DNA of 64,000 bases from Leclercia sp. AS011 (lineage in GTDB: Bacteria; Pseudomonadota; Gammaproteobacteria; Enterobacterales; Enterobacteriaceae), in NCBI RefSeq assembly GCF_037152535.1, contig NZ_JBBCMA010000001.1, positions 1-64,000 of the forward strand. The letters run 5' to 3'. Position 1 is the first letter of the stretch, and every line of letters starts with the position of its first letter. Positions 35,173-43,863 of this stretch are shown piece after piece. The notes beneath the pieces are model-generated. The model worked only from the letters and a program-made list of their open reading frames with translations, did not search any database and had not been told where the DNA came from. The position numbers and the translations under genes are program-made.

Positions 35173-36606
35173 TTGAAACGCTGGCCTGTTTTCCCTCGCT
35201 CCTTGCGACAGTTAGTCATGATGGCATTCCTGCTGATCCTGCTGCCTCTGCTGGTTCTGGCCTGGCAGGCATGGCAGAGCCTGAATGCCCTCAGCGCCCA
35301 GGCGGCGCTCACCAACCGCACCACCCTGATTGATGCCCGCCGCAGCGAGGCGATGACCAACGCTGCGCTGGAGATGGAGCGCAGCTACCGCCAGTATTGC
35401 GTGCTCGACGACAGAACCCTGGCGCGGGTGTATCAGGATCAGCGTAAGCGCTACAGCGAAATGCTCGATGCCCATGCGGGCGTGCTGCCGGACGATAAGC
35501 TCTATCAGGCCTTACGCCAGGATATCAATGCGCTGGCGCAGCTCCAGTGCCTTAATAGCGGCCCCGATGCGATGTCTGCCATGCGGCTGGAGGCCTTCGC
35601 TAACGCCAATACCGAGATGGTGCAGGCGACCCGGGCGGTGATCTTCTCCCGCGGGCAGCAGCTCCAGCAGGAGATTGCCGAGCGCGGCCAGTTCTTCGGC
35701 TGGCAGGCGCTGGTGCTGTTCCTGGTCAGCCTGGTCCTGGTTTTGCTCTTCACCCGCATGATTATCGGCCCGGTGAAGGGTATCGAGCGGATGATCAACC
35801 GGCTGGGGGAGGGGCGCTCGCTGGGCAATACCGTGGTCTTTACCGGACCGCGCGAGTTGCGCTCGGTTGGGCAACGCATCATCTGGCTCTCAGAGCGGCT
35901 GGCGTGGCTCGAATCCCAGCGCCACCAGTTTCTGCGCCACATCTCCCACGAACTGAAAACCCCCCTTGCCAGCATGCGCGAGGGCACCGAGCTGCTGGCC
36001 GACGAGGTCGCCGGGCCGCTGACGCCGGAGCAGGGGGAGATTGTCGAGATCCTCGACGCCAGCAGCCGCAATCTGCAAAAGCTGATCGAGCAGCTGCTCG
36101 ACTACAACCGCAAGCTGGCCGACGGCATACCCGAGCTGGAGCGCGTGGAGCTGGCCCCGCTGGTGGATATGGTGCTCTCTGCCCACAGCCTGCCTGCACG
36201 GGCTAAAATGATGCATACTGAAGTGGCGCTCTCGACGCCCGCCTGTTTAGCTGAGCCCATGCTGCTGATGAGCGTGCTGGATAATCTTTATTCCAACGCG
36301 GTGCACTATGGCATTGAATCCGGTACCATTTATGTTCGCAGTTTTACGCGCGGCTCGCGAGTCTGTATCGATGTCGCCAACACCGGAAACCCGATCCCCG
36401 ACGATGAAAAAACGATGATCTTCGAACCCTTTTTCCAGGGGAGCCATCAACGTAAAGGGGCGGTTAAGGGAAGCGGTCTGGGGCTGAGCATCGCCCGCGA
36501 CTGCATTCGTCGTATGCAGGGAGAACTTAATCTTGTCAATGACGACCGTACCGATGTCTGTTTTCGCATCGAACTGCCGCTTGAGTCGGAAAAATCACTG
36601 AAATGA
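35173..36606 (+). CDS. glrK: two-component sensor histidine kinase GlrK (QseE)
   Basis: Inner-membrane sensor kinase, 477 residues. Two membrane helices (about 14-33 and 178-197) frame a periplasmic domain; then HAMP, dimerisation domain with H259 in RHISHELKTPLAS, and a HATPase with the N box (DNLYSNAVHYG) and GSGLGLSIARD. It phosphorylates GlrR. The start is TTG at 35173 (MKRWPVFPRSLR conserved). First of glrK-qseG-glrR; ATGA overlap with qseG. Confidence 0.96.
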   Translation: MKRWPVFPRSLRQLVMMAFLLILLPLLVLAWQAWQSLNALSAQAALTNRTTLIDARRSEAMTNAALEMERSYRQYCVLDDRTLARVYQDQRKRYSEMLDAHAGVLPDDKLYQALRQDINALAQLQCLNSGPDAMSAMRLEAFANANTEMVQATRAVIFSRGQQLQQEIAERGQFFGWQALVLFLVSLVLVLLFTRMIIGPVKGIERMINRLGEGRSLGNTVVFTGPRELRSVGQRIIWLSERLAWLESQRHQFLRHISHELKTPLASMREGTELLADEVAGPLTPEQGEIVEILDASSRNLQKLIEQLLDYNRKLADGIPELERVELAPLVDMVLSAHSLPARAKMMHTEVALSTPACLAEPMLLMSVLDNLYSNAVHYGIESGTIYVRSFTRGSRVCIDVANTGNPIPDDEKTMIFEPFFQGSHQRKGAVKGSGLGLSIARDCIRRMQGELNLVNDDRTDVCFRIELPLESEKSLK

Positions 36607-37370
36607 ATCTAAGTCTGGTGAGTATGTCACACGTCTTTTCCCGCGCCATTAGCGCGGTCTTTTCCGGCCACTTTATCCGCCTGAGCCTTCCCTGCCTGCT
36701 GCTGGCCGGCTGCGTCACCCACGCGCCTACGCCTGCCATCAGCGACAAGCAGGATGAAAAATTGCCTGAACATCAGCTGGCGGACTTCCTCTCTACGGAC
36801 TGCAATAATATCTGGCAGCTGCACGGTCAGGAGACCGACAGTAACCCGCTCTACTGGCTGCGCGGCATGGACTGCGCGGATCGCCTCTCACCCGCCGCCG
36901 CGCGCGCGGAGGCCCGGGGTTGGACCGATGACACCTGGCAGGAGAGCTTCAAACGCGGGATCCTGCTGGCCAATGCCAAAATTAACCCGGTGGAGCGGCG
37001 GGTGTTGACTACCCGGCTGGATGCCCTGAGCCCGCAGATCCCTGCCCAGTTGCGCCCGCTGTATCAGCTCTGGCGACACGGGCAGGTGCTGCAGCTGCAG
37101 CTGGCGGAGGAGCGTTCCCGCTACGGCAAGTTACAGCAGACGACCGACGGTGAGCTGGATACCCTGCGCCAGCAGCAGCAATATTTACGTTCGCAGCTGG
37201 ACACTACCACCCGGAAGCTGGAAAACCTGACCGATATTGAACGGCAGCTCTCCACCCGCAAGCCGGTGAGTAACTATCTGCCGGATGCGCCGAAGAGTAC
37301 AACCCCGGCCGCCGATGGCGATGGGGCACCGGACAGCGATACCCCGAAACAAGAGGAGGTAAAGCCATGA
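36603..37370 (+). CDS. qseG: outer-membrane lipoprotein QseG
   Basis: A lipoprotein between the kinase and regulator genes, thought to interact with GlrK/QseE and connect it to envelope signals. Hydrophobic leader with lipobox LLAGC (Cys near residue 37), then conserved stretches NPLYWLRGMDCADRL and QLRPLYQLWRHGQ, and a coiled-coil-like region (about 170-215). 255 residues from the first ATG at 36603, against about 237 in E. coli; a Met at residue 8 (36624) could be the true start. The C-terminal tail is low-complexity and charged. Overlaps both neighbours by ATGA. Confidence 0.93.
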   Translation: MNLSLVSMSHVFSRAISAVFSGHFIRLSLPCLLLAGCVTHAPTPAISDKQDEKLPEHQLADFLSTDCNNIWQLHGQETDSNPLYWLRGMDCADRLSPAAARAEARGWTDDTWQESFKRGILLANAKINPVERRVLTTRLDALSPQIPAQLRPLYQLWRHGQVLQLQLAEERSRYGKLQQTTDGELDTLRQQQQYLRSQLDTTTRKLENLTDIERQLSTRKPVSNYLPDAPKSTTPAADGDGAPDSDTPKQEEVKP

Positions 37371-38704
37371 CAAGCCGAAAACCTGCGCATCTTTTGCTGG
37401 TGGATGATGACCCCGGCTTGCTGAAGCTGCTGGGCATGCGTCTGGTGAGCGAGGGCTACAGCGTGGTCACCGCCGAAAGCGGCCAGGAAGGGCTGAAGGT
37501 GCTGGGGCGCGAGAAGGTCGATCTGGTGATCAGCGACCTGCGGATGGATGAAATGGACGGCATGCAGTTGTTCACCGAGATCCAGAAGCTGCAACCCGGC
37601 ATGCCGGTGATCATCCTCACCGCCCACGGATCGATCCCGGATGCGGTGGCAGCCACCCAGCAGGGGGTCTTCAGCTTCCTCACCAAGCCGGTGGACAAAG
37701 ACGCGCTCTACAAAGCGATTGACGATGCGCTGGAGCACGCCGCGCCATCCGGGGATGAGACGTGGCGGGAGACCATTGTCACCCGTAGCCCGATCATGCT
37801 GCGGCTGCTGGAGCAGGCGCGGATGGTGGCCCAGTCCGATGTCAGCGTGCTGATTAACGGCCAGAGCGGCACCGGGAAAGAGATCCTCGCCCAGGCGATC
37901 CACAATGCCAGCCCGCGCGGCAAAAACGCCTTTATCGCCATCAACTGCGGGGCGCTGCCGGAACAACTGCTCGAATCTGAACTGTTTGGTCATGCGCGCG
38001 GAGCCTTTACCGGCGCGGTCAGCAGTCGGGAAGGACTGTTCCAGGCCGCGGAAGGCGGGACCCTGTTCCTCGATGAAATTGGCGATATGCCTGCGCCACT
38101 GCAGGTCAAACTGCTGCGCGTGCTGCAGGAGCGTAAGGTCAGGCCGCTCGGCAGCAACCGCGATATCGACATCAACGTGCGCATTATCTCCGCCACCCAC
38201 CGGGATCTGCCCAAGGCGATGGCGCGCAACGAGTTCCGTGAAGACCTCTTCTATCGCCTCAATGTGGTCAACCTGAAGATCCCCGCGCTGGCGGAGCGGG
38301 CGGAAGATATTCCGCTGCTGGCGACCCAGCTGTTGCGCCAGTCTGCCGAGCGGCACAAGCCATTTGTACGGGCCTTTTCCACCGACGCCATGAAGCGGCT
38401 GATGACCGCCAGCTGGCCCGGCAACGTGCGCCAGCTGGTGAACGTGATTGAACAATGCGTGGCGCTCACCTCCTCGCCGGTGATCAGCGATGCGCTGGTG
38501 GAGCAGGCGCTGGAAGGGGAGAACACCGCCTTGCCGACCTTCGTCGAGGCCCGCAACCAGTTTGAGCTCAACTATCTGCGTAAGTTACTGCAGATCACCA
38601 AGGGCAACGTCACCCATGCCGCGCGGATGGCCGGACGTAACCGCACCGAGTTTTATAAGCTGCTGTCGCGCCATGAGCTGGAAGCAAACGATTTTAAAGA
38701 GTGA
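37367..38704 (+). CDS. glrR: sigma-54-dependent response regulator GlrR (QseF)
   Basis: NtrC-type activator of 445 residues. Receiver domain with the phosphorylated Asp57 in LVISDLRMDEMDG; AAA+ domain with Walker A GQSGTGKEILA, the sigma-54 contact loop GAFTGA, and Walker B GGTLFLDEIGD; C-terminal Fis-type HTH NVTHAARMAGRNRTEFYKLL. It activates glmY from the TGTC-N10-GACA sites upstream, and rpoE in E. coli. Followed after 79 bases by glnB. Confidence 0.97.
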   Translation: MTSRKPAHLLLVDDDPGLLKLLGMRLVSEGYSVVTAESGQEGLKVLGREKVDLVISDLRMDEMDGMQLFTEIQKLQPGMPVIILTAHGSIPDAVAATQQGVFSFLTKPVDKDALYKAIDDALEHAAPSGDETWRETIVTRSPIMLRLLEQARMVAQSDVSVLINGQSGTGKEILAQAIHNASPRGKNAFIAINCGALPEQLLESELFGHARGAFTGAVSSREGLFQAAEGGTLFLDEIGDMPAPLQVKLLRVLQERKVRPLGSNRDIDINVRIISATHRDLPKAMARNEFREDLFYRLNVVNLKIPALAERAEDIPLLATQLLRQSAERHKPFVRAFSTDAMKRLMTASWPGNVRQLVNVIEQCVALTSSPVISDALVEQALEGENTALPTFVEARNQFELNYLRKLLQITKGNVTHAARMAGRNRTEFYKLLSRHELEANDFKE

Positions 38705-38729
38705 TGCGCTAAAAGCCGTCTGAATATGA

Positions 38730-39122
<393 letters not shown>

Positions 39123-39137
39123 CAGCGCCAACGGTTT

Positions 39138-39170
39138 TGTAGGCCGGGTAAGGCGCAGCCGCCACCCGGC
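39138..39170. repeat. REP element after glnB
   Basis: TGTAGGCCGGGTAAGGCGCAGCCGCCACCCGGC, one standard REP unit just ahead of the shared terminator. Confidence 0.85.
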
Positions 39171-39173
39171 GAA

Positions 39174-39202
39174 AAAAAAGCCCCTCGAACGAGGGGCTTT
39201 TT
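39174..39202. terminator. bidirectional terminator glnB/hmp
   Basis: AAAAAGCCCCTCGAACGAGGGGCTTTTT is a perfect palindrome with A- and T-runs, two bases from the hmp stop; serves both convergent genes. Confidence 0.94.
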
Positions 39203-39204
39203 CA

Positions 39205-40395
39205 TTACAGCACCTTATGCGGGCCGAAACATTCGTAGTGAATGTTGTCTTTGTTCACGCCCAGCTCAACCAACTGTGCCGCGGCATACTGCATAAACGC
39301 CACCGGGCCACAAACGTAGAACTGCATTTCCGGGGCGTGGAACTGCGCTTTGTGCTGGCTTAACGCCATCAGACCTTCGCTGTCGAAGCGGGCTGCGGCA
39401 CGGTCGTCGTCCGTTGGCAGGCGATACCAGGTATGGGCGGTAAAGTGCGGCAGACCGGCAGCCAGGGCTTTCACTTCATCAGAAAAGGCATGCACTTCGC
39501 CATTCTCTGCGGCGTGGAACCAGTTCACCTGGGCCTGATGCTGCGATTTCGCCAGGGTATCCAGCATCGCCAGCATCGGAGTCTGGCCGACACCGGCGGA
39601 GATCAGCGTCACCGGGGTGTGCGCATCGACAGCCATAAAGAAATCGCCCGCCGGTGCGGCCAGATGTACCACGTCACCGACCTTGGCTTCGTCGTGCAGC
39701 CAGGTCGAGACCTGTCCGCCTTCCTCGCGTTTTACCGCAATGCGATAGCCTTTACCGTTTGGTTTGCGGGTCAGGGAGTACTGGCGGATCTCCTGATGCG
39801 GGAAGCCTTCCGGTTTCAGCCACACGCCCAGATACTGACCCGGCTGGTAATCGGCAACCGGCTGGCCGTCGACCGGCTCAAATTCAAAGCTGGTGATAAG
39901 CGCGCTGCGCGGGGTTTTCTCCACGATGCGGAAGGCGCGGGTGCCTTCCCAGCCGCCGTTCTTGCTGGCGTTTTCGCTGTAGATCTGCGCTTCACGATTA
40001 ATAAAGACATTGGCCAGCACGCCGTAGGCTTTGCCCCACGCGTCCAGTACCTCCTGGCCCGGGCTGAACATCTCATCCAGGGTCGCCAGCAGATGGCCAC
40101 CAACAATGTTGTACTGCTCGGGTTTGATCTGGAAGCTGGTATGTTTCTGCGCGATTTTTTCCACCGCAGGCAGCAGCGCCGGCAGGTTCTCAATGTTGCT
40201 GGCATACGCGGCAATGGCGTTGAATAACGCTTCGCGCTGGTCGCCGTTACGCTGGTTGCTCATGTTGAAAATCTCTTTGAGCTCCGGGTTATGGGCGAAC
40301 ATGCGGTCGTAAAAATGGGCGGTGAGTTTAGGGCCGGTTTCGACCAGCAGGGGGATAGTGGCTTTAACGGTCGCGATGGTTTGTGCGTCTAACAT
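39205..40395 (-). CDS. hmp: nitric oxide dioxygenase / flavohemoglobin
   Basis: Converts nitric oxide and oxygen to nitrate using NAD(P)H. Globin domain (1-140) with Tyr29 and the proximal His85; FAD domain with RQYSLT and the NAD(P) domain starting near [12 protein letters not shown]. 396 residues as in E. coli. AAGGAAG lies before the ATG. Controlled by NsrR through the box just upstream. Divergent from glyA. Confidence 0.98.
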   Translation of the reverse strand: MLDAQTIATVKATIPLLVETGPKLTAHFYDRMFAHNPELKEIFNMSNQRNGDQREALFNAIAAYASNIENLPALLPAVEKIAQKHTSFQIKPEQYNIVGGHLLATLDEMFSPGQEVLDAWGKAYGVLANVFINREAQIYSENASKNGGWEGTRAFRIVEKTPRSALITSFEFEPVDGQPVADYQPGQYLGVWLKPEGFPHQEIRQYSLTRKPNGKGYRIAVKREEGGQVSTWLHDEAKVGDVVHLAAPAGDFFMAVDAHTPVTLISAGVGQTPMLAMLDTLAKSQHQAQVNWFHAAENGEVHAFSDEVKALAAGLPHFTAHTWYRLPTDDDRAAARFDSEGLMALSQHKAQFHAPEMQFYVCGPVAFMQYAAAQLVELGVNKDNIHYECFGPHKVL

Positions 40396-40700
40396 AGCAG
40401 CTTCCTTCAGATGTTACTTTAATGATGTATTTTATATGCATCTTATAAAAAATAACCCTGCGTTGTAAATGGTTCTTTGCAACCTGGATTAACTGCATCA
40501 CAAACCTGAAAAGAAATCCGTTTTGCCGGGTGAGAGCGTTATTGCTCAAACCCTTGCGTGGCGGGTAGGTAAACGTTTGCGTAAAATCGTTTGTCAAGAC
40601 CTGTTATCACACTGCTAATCAGTTATACTGTTGCCCGTCGTCCAACTGGACCGCCTTTTTCAGGCAAAAATTTACTTGTTAGCTGAGTCAGGAGATGCGG
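40396..40700. promoter_or_regulatory. hmp-glyA divergent regulatory region
   Basis: 305 gene-free bases. NsrR box for hmp at 40422-40444: on the minus strand AAGATGCATAT-A-AAATACATCAT, close to the 11-1-11 NsrR consensus. On the glyA side, AGGTAAACGTTTGCGT (40567-40582) is a PurR-like site with three changes from consensus, and TATACT at 40624-40629 is a plausible -10. I could not find a convincing MetR site. Confidence 0.75.
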
Positions 40701-41954
40701 ATGTTAAAGCGTGAAATGAACATTGCCGATTATGATGCCGAACTGTGGCAGGCTATGGAGCAGGAAAAAGTACGTCAGGAAGAGCACATCGAACTGATCG
40801 CCTCCGAAAACTACACCAGTCCGCGCGTTATGCAGGCGCAGGGCTCTCAGCTGACCAACAAATACGCTGAAGGTTACCCGGGCAAGCGCTACTACGGCGG
40901 TTGCGAATACGTTGATATCGTTGAGCAGCTGGCGATCGATCGTGCCAAAGAGCTGTTTGGCGCTGACTACGCGAACGTGCAGCCGCACTCTGGCTCTCAG
41001 GCTAACTTCGCGGTCTACACCGCGCTGCTGCAGCCGGGCGACACCGTGCTGGGTATGAACCTGGCGCAGGGCGGCCACCTGACTCACGGCTCTCCGGTTA
41101 ACTTCTCCGGCAAACTGTACAACATCATCCCTTACGGTATTGATGAGACCGGCAAAATTGACTACGAAGACATGGCTAAGCAGGCCAAAGAGCACAAACC
41201 GAAGATGATCATCGGTGGCTTCTCTGCTTACTCCGGCGTGGTTGACTGGGCCAAAATGCGTGAAATCGCCGACAGCATCGGCGCATACCTGTTCGTCGAC
41301 ATGGCGCACGTTGCCGGTCTGATCGCCGCAGGCGTTTACCCGAACCCGGTTCCGCATGCTCACGTGGTCACCACCACGACCCACAAAACCCTGGCAGGTC
41401 CACGCGGTGGCTTGATCCTGGCGAAGGGCGGCGACGAAGATCTGTATAAGAAACTGAACTCTGCCGTGTTCCCAAGCGCGCAGGGCGGCCCGCTGATGCA
41501 CGTGATCGCGGCGAAAGCCGTGGCGCTGAAAGAAGCGATGGAGCCTGAGTTCAAGGTTTATCAGCAGCAGGTTGCTAAGAACGCCAAAGCGATGGTGGAA
41601 GTGTTCCTGAACCGTGGCTACAAAGTGGTCTCCGGCGGCACTGAAAACCACCTGTTCCTGCTGGATCTGGTAGATAAAAACCTGACCGGTAAAGAAGCTG
41701 ACGCTGCCCTGGGCCGCGCCAACATCACCGTCAACAAGAACAGCGTACCAAACGATCCGAAGAGCCCGTTCGTGACCTCCGGTATCCGTATCGGTTCTCC
41801 GGCTGTCACTCGCCGCGGCTTTAAAGAAGCGGAAGTGAAAGAGCTGGCTGGCTGGATGTGTGACGTGCTGGACAACATCAATGACGAAGCCGTTATCGAA
41901 CGCGTGAAGGCCAAAGTGCTGGATATCTGCGCGCGCTTCCCGGTTTACGCATAA
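40701..41954 (+). CDS. glyA: serine hydroxymethyltransferase
   Basis: Interconverts serine and glycine with tetrahydrofolate; main source of one-carbon units. PLP enzyme, 417 residues equal to E. coli; PLP lysine in [15 protein letters not shown] (about 229), and the N-terminal [14 protein letters not shown] block. The ATG at 40701 ([12 protein letters not shown]) has GGAG at a 6-base spacing; another ATG two codons upstream directly abuts the GGAG and is unlikely. Ends in a strong hairpin. Confidence 0.98.
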   Translation: MLKREMNIADYDAELWQAMEQEKVRQEEHIELIASENYTSPRVMQAQGSQLTNKYAEGYPGKRYYGGCEYVDIVEQLAIDRAKELFGADYANVQPHSGSQANFAVYTALLQPGDTVLGMNLAQGGHLTHGSPVNFSGKLYNIIPYGIDETGKIDYEDMAKQAKEHKPKMIIGGFSAYSGVVDWAKMREIADSIGAYLFVDMAHVAGLIAAGVYPNPVPHAHVVTTTTHKTLAGPRGGLILAKGGDEDLYKKLNSAVFPSAQGGPLMHVIAAKAVALKEAMEPEFKVYQQQVAKNAKAMVEVFLNRGYKVVSGGTENHLFLLDLVDKNLTGKEADAALGRANITVNKNSVPNDPKSPFVTSGIRIGSPAVTRRGFKEAEVKELAGWMCDVLDNINDEAVIERVKAKVLDICARFPVYA

Positions 41955-41970
41955 TTCTGCTTAGCAGAAC

Positions 41971-41998
41971 AAAAAGGCCGCGCATGCGGCCTTTTTTT
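41971..41998. terminator. terminator glyA/yphA
   Basis: AAAAAGGCCGCGCATGCGGCCTTTTTTT, GC-rich palindrome with A-run and T-run; bidirectional between glyA and the convergent yphA. Confidence 0.93.
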
Positions 41999-42002
41999 AT
42001 GG

Positions 42003-42425
42003 CTAACGCCGGTCGATGGAGATCGCCCCCGGCCCGGCGACCGCCAGCAGAAGAAATCCGCCAGCGATGCTGATGTTCTTGAAGAAGTTAATCATGTTGG
42101 GCATTACCGCGTCGCCGCTCATATCCCAGTAGTGGTGACCAATCACCGCCGTACCCAGGGTATAAAAGACGAACAGCACCGCCAGCGGACGGGTGAAAAA
42201 GCCGAGCACGATCAGAATGGCAGCGGGCACTTCCATGATCACCGCCACAATGGCCGCCAGCATCGGCATCGGGGCGCCCAGCTTCGCCATATATTGCACC
42301 GTGCCGTCAAAACCGAACATTTTTGGCACACCGAAAATAATAAACAGGGCGATGAGTGCGAGACGGGCGATCAACAGGATCAGCGCCCGGGACTGACCAA
42401 AATCGAAATACCGTAGTGTGTTCAT
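42003..42425 (-). CDS. yphA: DoxX family inner-membrane protein YphA
   Basis: A 140-residue membrane protein with four predicted helices, DoxX/DUF417-like, of unknown function; strongly like E. coli YphA ([10 protein letters not shown]..., [46 protein letters not shown]). The start at 42425 is chosen for that N-terminus. In E. coli it lies on the far side of the yph cluster near hca; here it lies directly after glyA and next to yphH. Confidence 0.92.
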   Translation of the reverse strand: MNTLRYFDFGQSRALILLIARLALIALFIIFGVPKMFGFDGTVQYMAKLGAPMPMLAAIVAVIMEVPAAILIVLGFFTRPLAVLFVFYTLGTAVIGHHYWDMSGDAVMPNMINFFKNISIAGGFLLLAVAGPGAISIDRR

Positions 42426-42551
42426 GGCAGGCTCGCTATGGGTGGGATTTATCTTAAAGCTAATACACAAAATGCCGGCCCGCCATTCAGCTTTTCTTCA
42501 TAAATCAGGCATCAGACTGATGTAAATTTGCGCAACTGCGGCATCTCCCCG

Positions 42552-43748
42552 TCAGCCTGCCGCAAGCGCATCCTCCACAAACAGATAACCGATCCCGACG
42601 ATCTGCTGCTGCCGCGTCAGCCCGCCAAAGGCGATTTCCGTTTGCCGGTTTCGCACCGCATCTCCGTGATCGAAGGGGGTAAAGCCAATCTGGCGATTAA
42701 TGGTCTGCAGCCAGCGTTCGCCAAAGGCACAGCTGCGGCCATAGAACCAGATTTGGTTGATGTTGAGGATGTTGAGCAAGTTGTAGAGCGTCAGGCCGAT
42801 GGCGTTGGCGGCCTCGTCTGCCCAGCGCTGAATATTTGCGTCACCCTGACGCCAGGCGTCCAGCAGTTGCAGGCTGGTGAGGCTATCCGGGTCGAGACTC
42901 AGGGAGCCGGGCTGGGATTTCAGCCACAGCCGGGCCTGTTTTTTGAGAGCTGACAGGGAGGCGACCGTCTCCAGACAGCCGTATCGCCCGCAGGCGCAGG
43001 CCACGCCGTCGCGATCGAAAATGGTGTGACCAATCTGCCCGCTGCCGTTCAGCGTCCCGCGGTAGACCTGCCCGTTAATGACGAACGAGGAGCCGATACC
43101 GTAATCGACGTTAATTACGCAAAAATCGTCGCGGTTGGCCGGGTTTTGCCATTTCTCCGCCAGGGCCAGCATCACGCAGTCGTTATCCACCATCACCGTG
43201 ATGCCCAGCTTCTCTTCCAGCAGATACTTAATCTCAATCGGTTTTTTCCAGGGGGCCTGGGGCATGATCTGGGATACCCCGGTGGCGGTATCCACCTGTC
43301 CGTGGATCCCGAGGGCCAGATTGATCCGCTGCCCCGGCCAGCGTTTACGCTGCTGCTGCCACAGGCTTTCGATGGCCTGCAACAGCGCCTCTGGGGTACG
43401 GGCGTTGACGTCGGTCCAGGTAAAATCCCCCTGCGGCACCATGCGTCCGTCGATCAGCTGGCTCTCTATGCTGGTGGGGCTGACATTCATGCAGAGTATG
43501 AGTGGGCCCGCATCGGGGATCTGATAATGGCCGCTGTTCATCCCCCGGGTGCTGAGGTTTTCACTGGAGTGCCCCAGCTTTTTATCGGCTACCAGCTCAT
43601 CCAGAATTTTACTGACGGCGGGGATCGACAGCCCGGTGTGCTGGGCCAGCTGCGATTTGCTCAGGCGCTGGTAGCGCCAGATAAGCGCCATGATCGTGCG
43701 TCGGTTATGCTGCCGCACCCGCTGGTTGTTCAGACCGGCAATCTGCAT
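42552..43748 (-). CDS. yphH: ROK-family transcriptional regulator YphH
   Basis: A NagC/Mlc-like ROK repressor, 398 residues. N-terminal winged HTH (about 20-70; LSKSQLAQHTGLSIPAVSKIL), then the ROK sugar-binding fold with VDNDCVMLALAEKW and the zinc/effector motif CACGRYGCLETVAS. GGAG lies nine bases before the ATG at 43748 (MQIAGLNNQRVRQHNRRTI). Divergent from yphG, with a 21-bp palindrome between them; probably controls yphG and the genes after it in response to a sugar. The effector is unknown. Confidence 0.91.
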   Translation of the reverse strand: MQIAGLNNQRVRQHNRRTIMALIWRYQRLSKSQLAQHTGLSIPAVSKILDELVADKKLGHSSENLSTRGMNSGHYQIPDAGPLILCMNVSPTSIESQLIDGRMVPQGDFTWTDVNARTPEALLQAIESLWQQQRKRWPGQRINLALGIHGQVDTATGVSQIMPQAPWKKPIEIKYLLEEKLGITVMVDNDCVMLALAEKWQNPANRDDFCVINVDYGIGSSFVINGQVYRGTLNGSGQIGHTIFDRDGVACACGRYGCLETVASLSALKKQARLWLKSQPGSLSLDPDSLTSLQLLDAWRQGDANIQRWADEAANAIGLTLYNLLNILNINQIWFYGRSCAFGERWLQTINRQIGFTPFDHGDAVRNRQTEIAFGGLTRQQQIVGIGYLFVEDALAAG

Positions 43749-43770
43749 TTCACTAAACTCCGTTAATTGT

Positions 43771-43791
43771 ATTGCGTGAGCATTACGCAAT
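43771..43791. promoter_or_regulatory. 21-bp palindrome between yphH and yphG
   Basis: ATTGCGT-GAGCATT-ACGCAAT: perfect 7-bp arms and a 7-base spacer. It lies 23 bases upstream of the yphH start and 73 upstream of yphG, in the only space for divergent promoters; a good candidate for the YphH operator. Assignment is inferred. Confidence 0.65.
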
Positions 43792-43863
43792 CAGCGCGCT
43801 GAATTCCTCTCTACACTGCCATCTTATCGCTTTTTACTGTTATTTGTTTACTGGAGAGTGAAT

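Noticed and set aside
40480..40560. Possible MetR site between hmp and glyA
   Set aside because: No TGAA-N5-TTCA match could be found, only fragments.
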